From positions 4,580,629 to 4,644,628 of the forward strand of contig BDGG01000001.1 of assembly GCA_001949185.1 (NCBI GenBank): a stretch of 64,000 bases of DNA, written 5' to 3'. The notes below the pieces were generated by a model. That model was not told the DNA's origin and ran no database searches. It was given only the letters and a program-made list of their open reading frames with translations. The position numbers were made by a program, and so were the translations under genes. The stretch is from Ramazzottius varieornatus. Lineage: Eukaryota; Tardigrada; Eutardigrada; Parachela; Ramazzottiidae. Every line of letters begins with the position of its first letter. Positions within the stretch are counted from its first letter, which is position 1. Positions 48,351 to 63,296 of this stretch are shown here, in pieces.

Positions 48351-50345
48351 TCAGCGATCCACCTCGCCGAACACGATATCAAGAGTACCGATGATAGCAA
48401 CAATATCAGCTAGCATATGCTGTTTGCCTATGTGGTCGATGGCGGCCAGATGGGCGAACCCTGGAGCTTTAACTTTGCAGCGGTAGGGTCGACTTGTTCC
48501 ATCGGAGACCAAGTACACCCCGAACTCTCCTTTGGGTGCTTCCACCGCTGTGTATGTGTTGCCGGGAGGTACCTGGAAGCCTTCGGTGTACAGCTTGAAA
48601 TGATGGATCAAAGCTTCCATCGACTCCTAAAGCCACCAAAGTTACCAATACGTTCAAGGATGTTTTTGCCAAAGTTGGAAACTGAGTACGTACCTTCATT
48701 TCCTTCCTTGTTGGTGGGACGATCTTATTATCGTCCACTTTAATTTCTCCGGGTGGCATCTTGTTCAGGGCTTGGAGGATGATCCTCAAGGACTGTCGCA
48801 TCTCTTCGACGCGACACAGGTAGCGATCGTAGCAGTCACCGTGCGAACCTATCGGCACGTCGAACTCCACCTTATCGTAGGCATCGTAAGGCTGCGTCTT
48901 ACGAAGATCCCACTTGATACCCGAACCACGAAGCATCACCCCACTGAAGAAGAGAACAAACTCAGGTTATAGAATAACGAAACTGGTAGCCCTTCTTTAT
49001 CGTCGAAAAATACTTGACCTACATATAAAATAGTAATATTATTATGGTGAAGTTTCGAAAGAAGATATCTTCATATCTTTACCTCATGCCCCAGTAGAGA
49101 GCGTCAGCAGCCGACACGACACCGATGCCGATGGTTCGCTGTTTCCAGATACGGTTCTCCGTCAGCACATCTTCTACTTCATCGATACGCTGGTTGAACT
49201 TCCGAGCCCAGTCGTAGATGTCGTCCATCAGACCCAGCGGCAAGTCGTACTGCACTCCTCCAGGCCTTATATAGTTGGCGTGCATCCGCGCACCGGAAAC
49301 CCTCTCGTAGAACTCGCACAGCTATCAAAAACGAAGAGAAACATAAAACCAAGTTTGTCGTGAAGGATACAGCAGCATTGGGAAACGAACCTTCTCTCGC
49401 TCCTCGAACATCCAGAAGAAGGGTGTCATTGCCCCGACGTCCAATGCGTGAGTGCCCACTCCCATGATGTGGTTGAGGATGCGCGTTATCTCACAGAAAA
49501 GGACTACAGAGATGGAAAGTACGTCGTCAGATTGATATTCTCGAAATGAACCTGTCTCGATATCGGATAGGACCGACCTCGGATCATCTTGGCTCGAGGA
49601 GGTACGTCGATATTGAGGAGCTTCTCGATGGCCAAAGCGAAGCAGTTCTCGTTGTACATCATGGAGCAATAGTCCAGGCGATCAAAGTAAGGTAATGCTT
49701 GCATGTAAGTCTTGTATTCGATCAACTTTTCCGTTGCTCTGTGAAGGAGTCCGATGTGAGGGTCCGCTCTTACGACCGTCTAAATGCAAAGGTGAAAGAA
49801 CAGACTGAACGCATTCTCGTCGAATATGCACACGACACATAACAGTGTGGCTTCTTAAGCTATCAATACCTCCCCGTCCATTTCCAAAACGAGACGTAGT
49901 ACACCATGAGCAGCTGGATGTTGCGGACCGAAGTTCAGTTGGATGTTTCGGCACTTCCTTTCTACAGGATGGTCGTTTACTGCAGATAAGAATTTCCATG
50001 ACGAACGGAAGCGACGGAATTCCCCCTATACATATGTAGTCATGTACGCACTTACAGTTGTATAATGGTAAGGTTGCCCTATAGCCGCCGTGGTCAGGTT
50101 GAGTTTCGGGCATTAAGATAGGTCCTTTGAACTGGTTTAGCCATTTGGGATCTGGATTCCATTGTGCAGCAGTCCTACCAAGACATACAGTCATACATAT
50201 GGCGAATTTTTAAGCGCAGCAGGAGGATAGACAGGATAAGCGAAACTTACCTCACAGATCCCAAGGAGGTGGTCCTCAGCGCTCCTTGCAGCTGAGTAAG
50301 GGATGCTGTACACTTCCTGGATAACACTCCCAACGAAGTGGCCAT
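48351..50345 (-). CDS. NDUFS2: NADH:ubiquinone oxidoreductase 49 kDa subunit, mitochondrial
   Basis: A core subunit of respiratory complex I that lines the quinone site. Eight exons (50251-50345, 50056-50174, 49870-49979, 49578-49779, 49391-49503, 49083-49321, 48694-48943, 48351-48626) join in frame to 467 residues (human 463). The first exon, [18 protein letters not shown] and on, is Ser/Thr/Arg-rich without acids, as expected of a mitochondrial presequence. Conserved blocks: [95 protein letters not shown] and [20 protein letters not shown]. The HRATEK histidine, the Asp and the Tyr of the quinone pocket are present. The end is [18 protein letters not shown], as in all family members. Confidence 0.96.
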
Positions 50346-51708
50346 TCCTCTTCAGAATATTAACCCTGGAACACCAGATCCAGCAGTTACGTAGTACGTG
50401 GGGAGAGAATTCAGAGCAGGATAGCTAGCTGCTGCATCAAGTTCTGCCGTTCCTGATGACGGGATCAAAAGGGTGATTTCCGTTGCACTGTAGTATCCTT
50501 CCAATCCTCGCGCAGTCACATCCTCGATCCTAACAAATCAAATGCAAAGCTGGAAGGACAATGATCACAAGGAGACTATAAAAGACGCCTGGAACGGCAG
50601 GAAGGTTATTTTTTCTCGAGTGACGAAGTCACGAAGGACGAAGTGACGCGCTATCGTGTTATTATGTGCCAAATGGAAAACATGCAAGGCGGGAGAGGGG
50701 ACGACGTGTTGTAACCGTATGAAGCCACACAGCCTTGCGAGCTCTCCGAAGCTTCATGGCAAGCTGTTCTGTACACAGGAAAAGTACTGAACTCCTCCGC
50801 ACCACTGATCGATCGTGACTGATGTGCTGCTAAGCATCGTGTAGCTGGGACCAAAACCACATAATCAATCTTTTGATTGATATGGTCCCAAGCGGGAGTG
50901 GAGAGCGCCAACCATCCGACGACGATTACAGGTTAGATCTGTACAATAGACAAAAGTCCCATGTGCCCTTCCATGCTGTAATCCATGGTTTATTCATCCT
51001 TCATATTAATTTAAACACTTTTCTCGTAACAGGAACGAAATTTAGGGACCACCAAGTAGTGGATCTGCCGATCTGTAACGTGCAGCAAGACAAAAAACTG
51101 ACCACAGTGGAAGTCGAACTCTGGCCTTCTGTGTCCCAGTTACCGCCTTATCAACCGGGACAGCTGGTGCTATGACTAGGAAAATTTCATGGCAAGTTGG
51201 TCTCAGATGGACACGATGTTTAGCAGCTTTCCACTGCTTCGCACTGCAACATCACGATTCACGACCTAAGTTCAGAGAAGTTTCGTTGCGTTATTTGTTA
51301 TACAGCTCCAGTGCTCCTTCCTCCGAGACGACGCCCTGACACCTTACGGTGTAAGATCTTACTGCCAACATGCTGACCGGAGCTGTTCCTTGACGCGCAG
51401 AGCGTCGTGAATCAAGTCTGTGTGCACCGTTTGTTGTATGTGCTTCGTGAAGCGTCACGTACGTATATATATGCAAATTCTTCATCGATGAATACAATGT
51501 GAATGTGTCTTGCAGGCTGTTGGACGGAGACGGAAAATCTGCGTAGGACTGGACTGCTCTTTGTCTTCGGTGTTGAAGCTCCCAGTTCTCTCGACGGGAA
51601 TACATAGCACGGCGGGTGAGCTTCTTCGGAGGGGAGAAACTGATTAACCAACGGGACACTTCCGGCTGTTCGTAGAAAGGCTCACTCGTCCCATATCAGA
51701 CTATCGCG
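50346..51708. other. Divergent region NDUFS2 / RhoGAP gene
   Basis: 1.36 kb between divergent starts. A short low-complexity patch at 50617-50650 repeats GACGAAGT(C/G)ACG words. No gene is recognised; a minus-strand open stretch at 51291-51659 has no homology that I can see. Confidence 0.45.
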
Positions 51709-54700
51709 ATGGCGAAACGAAACTTCTTTGACCGCATGGTGCAGAAGGTCGATCAGAGCTTCAACAGGTACGCCTTGGATACCACGGCAGTAACGTTCGT
51801 TACTGTTACCGATACTTCGATCAATGATGTGGTCGCTAACAGTGAACAAGACTTCCCTAACCAGTGGTGTTTGATCTTCTCTCATTTAGGAACGAGAAGA
51901 GCGATGTTCTGTCGGGAGAGTTTGAATACTTGAGCAAGCTTTGTCAAACGATGCAGGAAGTCTGCCATACTCTCGCCCAGGAGATCAAAGAGTGCATTCC
52001 GAATAGCGTCAACGAACCCGCGAAACGCCTGGTAAGAAACCTTTTGCTCTCGCAATATTTAGAAAGACTATGAATACGGAGATTTGCATTTTGCAGAAGA
52101 AAACGAAAAGCTGGGCGTTAGCTCAAACCTTCAAGGAATGCGGTCGAGATAACTTTGATAACCGTAATTCATTCGGGTGAGTTATCCAACCAGATAACAC
52201 TATAGGTATACGCTGTATGAAGTACAGTGTTCCGTATATAACGGACGTCTGACTGATTTTTTGTTATTGTAGATTCCTTCTGCAGTTCTCGGGAGATACG
52301 GAAGAATGTCTGGCGAAAGAGCAGATCCATTATGAGGCGCGAGTAGAGGAAAGTGTTCTCAACCAACTAACGGCTCTAGAAGTAAGGGTTTCTGTTCACA
52401 TGCACTGTCCTGCTTCCGCATACTTCGTCTACCCATCAGAGTAATTTTGCGCTCTCTTCAGGCTGACTTTAAAACTGTGGCAAAGTCGAGGAAGAACCTC
52501 CACAAACTTTGCGCGGATATGGATTCCGCCAAGAAGAAGTGCGTAGTATATATACCTATGTACCTACTGTTGGATATTATTATTTTGTCTTCCGTTTACA
52601 GATATGAAGGTCTGGCGAGGCAGTCAACCATATCAACGTCGGAGTCGAACGCGGCGAAAATCACCCACGCAAAGACAGAATATGACGACCTGACCAGACA
52701 AGTGGATACTCAGCGAGTAAGCGGACCACCTTCTGGCCGGGTGTGGTCGGTTTCCGCTGGTGACCATGCTTTTTGATTGACAGGATCAGCTTTCGGTTGA
52801 ACTGTTATCGATGGCTCCACGCCAAGTAGATGCCGCGAAAGTTTTAATAAAGGTAAACCGCAGAATTCTAAGGTGCTTGTACCGGAAGTCACCTTCACTG
52901 TGTGGTATGTTGTTAGTTGCTACATGTGGACAATGGGTTTTTCTTACAGCATATAGAACTCAAGAAGGAGTACCATCAGCAGGCCTTGAGAATCTTCGAT
53001 TCGATCGATCCGGCGGTGCAGTTATTGAAAGGTGGCGTAATCACTTCCGGGGTGAAAGATACGGGTTCTGAGGCTGATGGTACTTTGTTTGCTGTAGAGA
53101 AAATGATACACCCACTTTTTGGGACCGATCTGAAAGCCGAGCTCGATCGACGAAGTGCGGAAATCGCCCTGGTTCTTGACATTTGCTGTACCTACCTGTA
53201 CCATTGCTCGCTGAAGGAGGAGGTACGGTTTCCCGTTAAAACTCACGCTTACATACCACATAGTGACAGATTTGCTTGTAGGGCTTGTTCCGCATAGCCG
53301 GAAGTTCCAGCAGAGTCAAGTTCCTGAGGGCCGCTTTCGACGCTCAGCTTCCCATGATCTCTAACGGGACCGAGCAGTACCAAGTGGTCAACCTCCTGAC
53401 GAACGACATGGATCACCATGCCATCACCAGCCTGTTGAAGACTTACCTACGGGAACTTCCTGATCCTTTACCTACCGCTGCTCTGTACAAAGAGTGGATG
53501 GACACGACAAGGTGCGTATGGCTCCTAATTGGCCAAGATAGTCCAGCGTTCTCTCTTACTAACCAGCAATTAACCATACATTTTTTCTGACAGGATAGCG
53601 GACGTTGAGGAACGAAAGCGAGTTCTGAAAGCTGTGATCGAGAAACTTCCCGATGAGAACTACGCTAACTTGTGGTGAGCAGAATTTGCTGGAAAATGCA
53701 TCAGGCTTTTTTTCATCGTTCGGTGTAATGTTGTAATGTTCTTGTGTCTTTGTAGCTTTTTGATTCAATTCCTGGCCGTCGTGGCGAGTCATTCGGAAGA
53801 GAACAAAATGACTGCTGTGAACTTGGCTATTGTTATCGCCCCCAGTTTATTTACTACAGGCACCAGTGAGAAGTAAGTATGAATCTTCTTTTTTTTGTGT
53901 TTCGATAAAGCTGTCGCCGAACGTTCTCCGAATGGTGACATTGGTTTGGTGTTGCAGGGTTCAATTTGATATGGCAGCCACGAGCTCTGCCAATACCATC
54001 GTGGAAACCCTCATCACTTACCAAGACGAGCTGTTCCCTGGTGGTAAGCTTTAAATTTCCGAAGGGTTCAGGCCACCTTACGGTGTGATCTGACATCCCG
54101 TAAGGTTTGTTTTTGCCTCCAGATTTCCAGCCGTCAAATAGCTTTCCGGTGACGCCCAACTTCTTCAACTACAGCGAGTTCGAGCACCTTGCTAGCGCTA
54201 GCGAACCCGAACGTAGCGAACTTTCCGTACCGCCCATCAAACGGGACACGTCGTAAGTATTTTCCTTATAACCGAACAGAAAACTCCGACTTTGTTTCCG
54301 GTTTAGTACAGTTTTTGTTACGGCAATCTTGAATGTTGACTAGGCCTTCCACACTTGCGGTAACAACCACTCCTCACAAAGAAGAGCCTCCCGTTAAAGC
54401 GAAGAAAGCTCCACCACCCCCCTCTCTGCCTAAACGTATCACGGTCGTCGACCCAGTCCCTCCCAAAACAATTAGCGAAGAAGTGTCCAGACACTCCCCT
54501 CCACCCATAGCAGTTCCAGAAGACGTGTCTTCTCCGACGCCCAAGCCCAGACTCTACCCGGACATGTCCACCATCGCGGCGTCCTATGGACCCACGATCC
54601 TCCCGGTAGCCTACAGTCCGCCCAAGCACCCTTCTGCTCCTGCTGTTGAAGAAGGGACCACGAATGGTGTGGCAGTTGCTCCTTCACCTGTGCCTGTGCC

Positions 54701-55238
54701 ACGAAACAAGACCAAACCTGCTGTGCCTCCACACCATCACACTCGAGCGGCGTCAGCGGACATAAGTAGTAATAAGTTAGCGGTGAATAAGACGTTCATG
54801 TCTGCAGAAAATAAAGCGGAGAAGAACGATACGAAATTTCCTTTCGAAGGTACGAGCGTTGAGTGGAAATGTTCATCGGATGGGAGCTCCGCAGACAAAC
54901 TCGGCCAGATCGTTTCGTCAAGTGGCGCACGCTTTCAGTGTTATCGGCTGGAAGCTTGCGCCACTTGGAAGAACAATCTCGTCAAGGGGTTTGACCTCGA
55001 ATATGGAATATTTTGTGCTGAAAATTTCTCATCCAAGTTTGTTTCTTTTGAAGGCACGCTACCTGAGAGGACGGAATCGCTGATACAGAAAAGTATAGAG
55101 CGGTTGCAGATACAGGATTCCAGTAAGCCGATGTTACAACCGAAGCCCGCTTCAGCTCAATTAGCGGCTACGAAAGCGTCACAAGGGAAGCCGCCGACGC
55201 CACCTCCACGGCAGATACACGAGAATACTTACTTATAA
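51709..55238 (+). CDS. RICH-type Rho GTPase-activating protein with BAR domain (ARHGAP17/44, SH3BP1 family)
   Basis: A GAP for Cdc42/Rac-type GTPases that binds membranes through its N-terminal BAR domain. More than a dozen small exons run from MAKRNFFDRMVQKVDQSFNR at 51709 to a stop at 55236-55238. The BAR part (51709-53040) is helical and contains KKTKSWALAQTFKECG and YHQQALRIFDSIDPAVQ. The RhoGAP domain (53100-54050) has the catalytic arginine in EEGLFRIAGSSSRVKFLRAA, followed by LLKTYLRELPDPLPTAALY and HSEENKMTAVNLAIVIAPSL. The C-terminal tail is Pro-rich (KKAPPPPSLPKR, KPPTPPPRQ), likely for SH3 binding. In this tail, 54850-55053 has a GTACGA donor and a TTTTGAAG acceptor, is 204 bases long and contains no stop in frame, so it may be either intron or exon; it holds a family A element. 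Confidence 0.87.
54850..55053 (+). other. Candidate stop-free 3n intron (exitron-like) carrying a family A element
   Basis: The donor context is TTCGAAG/GTACGAG and the acceptor TTTTGAAG/GCACGC. The two flanks both read FEG then continue, so removal gives FPFEG-TLPERTESL in frame. The stretch is exactly 204 bases (68 codons) and is open throughout. The family A element occupies about 54881-55006. Confidence 0.7.
54881..55006. repeat. Family A palindromic element, copy 16
   Basis: CCAGATCGTTTCGTCAAGTG with GGCGCAC, mirrored by TTGCGCCACTTGGAAGAACA. Left end TGGGAGCTCC. It sits in the readable intron of the RhoGAP gene. Confidence 0.8.
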
Positions 55239-55863
55239 TGTTTTATTAATGAATTTTTTATACCTAAATCTGGTTTTCGATTGTGATTGTTCTTTTACTG
55301 GTTGAAAAAGATGAGTGAGTTAGAGGCAGTGACAAGAGTGCATTCCAGTGCAGCTATTTTATTTTGATTTTTATGTCTGAAGGTCTCTACATTTAAGCAA
55401 TGCGAAGCCACGCTGTGTGTTGATTCCTTTTTAAAGTTGTGATTGGCTCTTTACAAGTGTGCAGAATTATTTTGATACTGACGAACACTGGTTTGTAATT
55501 GTTTTCAGCGTTTCAATGAGAAATGACCAGTGATTGAATTAACCGGTTGCATCAGTCACCACAATATTTCTTGAAACAAGAACTCGACTTGTATGGTGGC
55601 GGTCTTCCGCGATGTTGGCCGCGTGTACGAACCGTTGACTAATCAAAGTAATATTGTTTGCTTCTCCATAAACAAGCCCAACACCTTCGACTTGCGCAGC
55701 CAAGCATTGGTTGAAGTGACCAAAATGGCCTTCGGGGATAACCTAACCTACACATGTGCGGTTTCCGTATTCCACGTACAGTCTAGCAGAACTTCGCGTC
55801 AACAAAGGCGAAGTATAAGACAGTCGTGTTGGCTAGTGCGACTTCCTGCTTTCCATCGGCACA
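55239..55863. other. Intergenic region RhoGAP / repeat-protein gene
   Basis: 625 bp between two genes in the same direction: the RhoGAP 3' UTR and the promoter of the repeat-protein gene. Nothing else is recognised. Confidence 0.45.
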
Positions 55864-58800
55864 ATGGCAAAACTCTCCCTAGTGTTGATTTTCATTGTAC
55901 TGCAGGTTACTCTGGAACATGATGGACTTACATTCGCCGAAAACGTGGAAAGTCCTTCGGTGGAACCTTCCTTGATGGTTCTTCTTCGACGTCGAAGTCA
56001 TTTGCCTCACTCAGACGGAACTACAGCGGAATTACCCACGGACCGGGAGTCAGCTACCAGAGAATCTCAAGGACAGTCTATCGATGTGGATGCACTTAGA
56101 GCTATGATTAGTCCGACGAGGACCCGTCAGAATGTCCCACCGGAAGACAGTATGGAAGATGGGACCAAGGACCGCGCTAAGCGCTGCTTGACTTGCAGCA
56201 TGGACAATCCCAACGCCAACTCGATGGACATGGGCTCAGATATGTCTGATGGCGAGAGAATGTTGCTTATTGCCAAAGTGATGGGCGCTTCGGGAGACAC
56301 CAGCGGCATGTCTGGTAGCTCAGGCCAAATGTTTATTCGACAAGCCGGAAATCAAGACGGGTATCTACAGTTAGGACCGGGAACTTACACAATTGCAGGT
56401 AATTTATTCCAGTGAATATCTTCCACCCGAGTGAAAACGAGACAGATGCAAGTCAGAAACAATCTTTATCAACCCAGGGTGTTTTTCCAGTCAGCTCGAT
56501 AAACGCCCAGTCCTCCAGGTGGTAGAAGTTCGCTGGTGTTTGATGCAGCGGCACTTCCGCCTTGCGCCTGTTCGGCAACGTGGTGGCCCGCAGGGTGCTT
56601 GTGGTGATGGCCATGATGGTCCCCGCTGTGATGGTTGTGTCCGTGCGGCGTTGATGACGCAACCGCGACTAACATGGCCAGCAAGAATATCAGACGGAGA
56701 AGCATTTTCGTCAAGAAAGGGCTTAGGTAGTCCAGAAGGACCTAGTTGGGAGTATGACAAGCAAGCTGTACGAGCAGTTTAAAAAATACTCGACTGCCTT
56801 CGGGTTTTGGGCTCGCACTAGATGAAGTTTTCCCTGAATCTCTTAGGAACGCTGGTCAAGCACCGGTACGCGGGCAGCAGCTTTGAACTTCAGCATAATC
56901 TCGATTACCTACTTATTCACAAGAAACAAACGAATGGTCATTACATCCTGAAGAAAAGCGAAAATTCCACGAACTGGTTCCGGAAGTCGCACGTTCCGGA
57001 ATGCCGACTGCGACATTCAATAACTCCAAGCCTGTTTCGCAAAAATCAAACTGGACACGATTCAGCTCACAGAAAAATATCAATCTATCACTATCACATT
57101 ATGCGCAAAGCACTAACCTACAGCGGTACCATGTAGAAAAACGGATCCACCAAATCATGTGGACATGTCAGTAGCTCACCATTTTGGGTTTTTCCCTACG
57201 ATTATTTTTCAAGACTGTGCATTTTAGGCCAGAAACATTCATTGAAATGATCGAACTAACCGCACCTCTTTCTCCTCTTGTACGTTCTGAGAGCGGAATC
57301 TTTTGCAGGCGCGATGCGTACAACATTAATTGACAACAACATGTACACCCTTTCTTCGTACATTCGCCTGATAAACGGAATGCCCACCTTGGGTGTGGTC
57401 ACCTTAGTACCCATGCAGACTGCCTTCGCCGGCGGAAGTCGAATGGGTAGCGTCGGTGGCAGCAACATGAACGCCTTTGGAGTACCCAATCAAGGTACTT
57501 TCACCATCGCTGGTGGGATCAACACCTTCTACTCCGAAGGTGTCCCCTACACCGCCTCGACCTACACCCGCATTGCCGACGGAGCTGTCACGTACGGAAC
57601 CGTCACTCTGGCTGGTCTCCAGACTTACTATAACGACCAACTGCTCCAGGCAGGCCAGAATGCTTTTGGAGTACCCAACAGGGGAACCTTCTCGCTTGCT
57701 GGCAAGATGATGACCAGCTACATCAGCGGTAACCCGGTGGTCATGTCGACTTACACCAGGATAGTCGACGGTGTCGCCACCTACGGAACGGTATGCGTTG
57801 AAACGGCAAGATCACTAAGTCTTGGCAAAATGCAAGAACAAATTTTTAGTTCTTTAAATCGCAAAAAATTTTGCCTAAATACTAAACTACCACAAACAAA
57901 TTTGGAAATTTAAAGCAAAAAAATAAGAGATTTATCGAAGATATCCAGTTTGTGTCATGCCGGTTTTTTGGGATATTTTTGATTTGTTTCCTCATAGATC
58001 ACATTAGGAAGTATGCAGACTTTCTACCAAGGTCGACTCCTCGCACCCGGTGAGAACGCTTTCGGGGTGCCGAACCAAGGTACCTTCACTTTGGGAGGTC
58101 CCATCCAGACCAGCCTGTACAATGGCTACCAAATGACGCTGTCAACGTACACCCGCGTCGTCGATGGTCTCCCCACATACGGTACAGTCACCCTCGGCAC
58201 TATGCAGACCTACTTCCAAGGAAAGCTCCTCCAGCCAGGCGAGAACGCCTACGGTGTCCCGAACGTCGGTACCTACACCCTACAAGGCGCCATGTCGACC
58301 CTTATAGACAGTAACGGCTATCCCCTTACCGTCTCCACGTACACAAAGATCGTCGACGGTGCGGCGACCTTCGGTACCATCACTCTAGGTTCCATGCAGA
58401 CGTACTACCAAGGAAGACTTCTGAGAGCAGGCGAGAACGCGTACGGCGTACCCAATGTTGGCACGTACACTCTGGGTGGGAACATGCAGACACTGAACAT
58501 GAATGGCTACCCGTACACCGTCTCCTCTTACACAAAGATTGTAGATGGTGTGGCTACTTTCGGCACTGTCACGTTGGGCGGTATGCAGACTAACTATAAT
58601 GGGCGAATCCTGGCGCCGGGCGAGAACGCCTATGGAGTGCCCAGTCGAGGTACCTTCACGCTTCCGGGTTCCATGGCCGTCTTCCAGACGAACGGCTACC
58701 CCATGACGGTGTCCACTTATACAAAGATTGTCGACGGAGTGGCGACGTTTGGTACCATCACTCTGGGATCGATGCAAACGTACTATAATGGAAGACTGTT

Positions 58801-59976
58801 GAGACAAGGAGAGAATGCATACGGAGTACCGAATCAGGGTGTTTATACGTTACCTGGACCTATGCAGACTTTCATCGACCAAAACAGTACGAATCGATTT
58901 AAAGTCCGTGAAAGTACTGTAGAAGAAAGCCCGGTGAAGAAAGTCGCCAATATTTCAGAGCGGATCAGTCAGTACCTGGTCTCAACTGCAGTGTAGGGAA
59001 TGCGTCCCTTCCCGTTCCTCCATATGGACATTTTTTCCGGCTTCCGGTTGGAAATACCCATCATAAAACCGTTCTCCAGACTGGAAGCCGAAAAAAATCC
59101 AAATGGAGAAACAGGAAGGGATGAGTTTCCGCCACTGTAGGTCTGTGCTCTTTTTTCTCGATCGCACGTGATTCTAACAAATTTTGTCTGATGATTAAAC
59201 TCGTTCCAGGTTATCCCATTACCGTGTCGTCGTACACGAGGATCGTCGACGGACGAGCGACATTCGGCGCCGTAACACAAGGTCCGCAAATGACCTATTA
59301 CAACGGTAACATCGTCCCCCACGGTCAGAACCCTTACGGAGTACCCAACCAAGGAACCTACACGCTACCTGGAAACATGCGCGTCTTGAATGTCGCCGGC
59401 CAGCAGCAGACCCAATCCACCTACACCCGCATCGTCGATGGCGTAGCTACCTACGGAACTATCACCATCGGCCAAATGCAAACTTACTTCGTGCCCAATG
59501 ATCAAAACCGAATTATATCCAGCAACGTTCAACCCATGATTATCTCCAGTCCGCAAAACCAAATAGTGTCGAACCAACGAGTCATCGTTTCGAGTCCGCA
59601 AAACCAGTTCTTGACCAACAGCCAGAACCAACTTCTGTCCAACCTGATTTCCTCTTCGAACCAAGGAGTGCAACCCATGGTTCTGCTACCTAATTCTGGC
59701 TCGTCGAGCAACCGGCAAGTTCAGATTGTTGTGCAGGACCAGAACCGTCAACCCTTCATCGTTCGCAACAACAACCAAGGCATGAACAGCGGACAGTTCC
59801 GGACAGAAATTTTGACTCAACTTACTAATATTCCAGTGACGCGAACCAGGATCATCCCTGCTGACGATGGTCAGTTCCAAGCGGCGACCATGTTCGTCCA
59901 GCAAGGCCAGTCGATTCCCTTTCCGACTTTTCAGAGAGTCACCGGACTTGCTGGACCAATGCCTTGTGTTAAATAA
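55864..59976 (+). CDS. Large secreted protein of about nine 63-residue repeats
   Basis: I do not know this family. Four exons (55864-56398, 57309-57790, 57998-58886, 59210-59976) join exactly in frame to 890 residues. A signal peptide (MAKLSLVLIFIVLQVTLEHD) is followed by a polar pro-region with a furin-type site RAKR at residues 104-107 and then CLTC, the only close cysteine pair I note. From about residue 165 a 63-residue unit repeats nine times: (G)ENAYGVPNxGTYTLxGxM, then a variable stretch with NGYP, then STYTKIVDGVATFGTVTLGx and MQTYYxGRLL. The DNA period is 189 bp. Units are rich in Gly, Tyr, Thr, Val and have alternating beta-strand character, so a beta-solenoid or extracellular fibre is plausible (inference). 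The last 170 residues are Gln/Asn/Ser-rich. An antisense gene lies in intron 1 and a large palindrome in intron 3. A poly(A) hexamer follows at 60224-60229. Confidence 0.85.
56469..56705 (-). CDS. Small secreted His-rich peptide nested in an intron
   Basis: 78 residues, single exon, on the opposite strand inside intron 1 (56399-57308) of the repeat-protein gene. The first ATG (56703-56705) gives MLLRLIFLLAMLVAVASS, a strong signal peptide. A His/Gly stretch follows, HGHNHHSGDHHGHHHKHPAG, with about 13 histidines in 25 residues, then an Ala/Ser linker and GLGVYRADWKNTLG at the end. No cysteines are seen. His-rich secreted peptides can bind Zn or Cu, buffer pH, or act as antimicrobials; I cannot choose. 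An A/T-rich TTTAAA word about 70 bases upstream (minus strand) could be a TATA-like element. No family match is known to me. Confidence 0.65.
   Translation of the reverse strand: MLLRLIFLLAMLVAVASSTPHGHNHHSGDHHGHHHKHPAGHHVAEQAQGGSAAASNTSELLPPGGLGVYRADWKNTLG
58984..59144. repeat. Family C palindromic element (long arms)
   Basis: About 60-base inverted arms, 58985-59046 against 59081-59142, separated by roughly 34 bases. Matching words include TCCATATGGACATTTTTTCC/GGAAG-side AAAAAAATCCAAATGGA, CCCTTCC/GGAAGGG and CGGCTTCC/GGAAGCCG. It lies in intron 3 of the repeat-protein gene. I found only this copy. Confidence 0.8.
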
Positions 59977-60223
59977 CCTACGACGAGAACGAAGGAACAA
60001 TATTCTGAATTTATGATATACCGATGGAAGTTTGACTCACATGTCATACTCAATTCCTTGCTGCCATTTTCTAATTGGATCTTAACAGTAGAATTCTTGT
60101 CGAGGCGTTATAAACAGAAAAGTAACGTGAAAATTTCTTTGGCAATTCATTACCGCACTTTCCACTGTTGCAACCTGACGACCACCGGACAAAATCCCGC
60201 ACCATTCCGTTAGGAGTAAATCA

Positions 60224-60229
60224 AATAAA
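60224..60229 (+). promoter_or_regulatory. Poly(A) hexamer of the repeat-protein gene
   Basis: AATAAA about 250 bases after the stop. The LETM1 transcript ends from the other side with AATAAA on the minus strand at 60273-60278, so the two 3' ends nearly meet. Confidence 0.6.
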
Positions 60230-60272
60230 ACATGGAGTTAAAAACAACGGGATTACAGGAGCAGAGGAAAAG

Positions 60273-60278
60273 GTTTAT
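60273..60278 (-). promoter_or_regulatory. Poly(A) hexamer of LETM1
   Basis: TTTATT on the plus strand, 48 bases past the LETM1 stop codon. Confidence 0.6.
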
Positions 60279-60325
60279 TAAAACTTCTCAAGAAATGTCG
60301 GGCGAATACCACTCTGCTTAATATA

Positions 60326-63296
<2,971 letters not shown>

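Noticed and set aside
58385-58807. Minus-strand open stretch in the repeat-protein exons
   Set aside because: It is a by-product of the 189-bp periodic coding sequence; no signal peptide or homology of its own.
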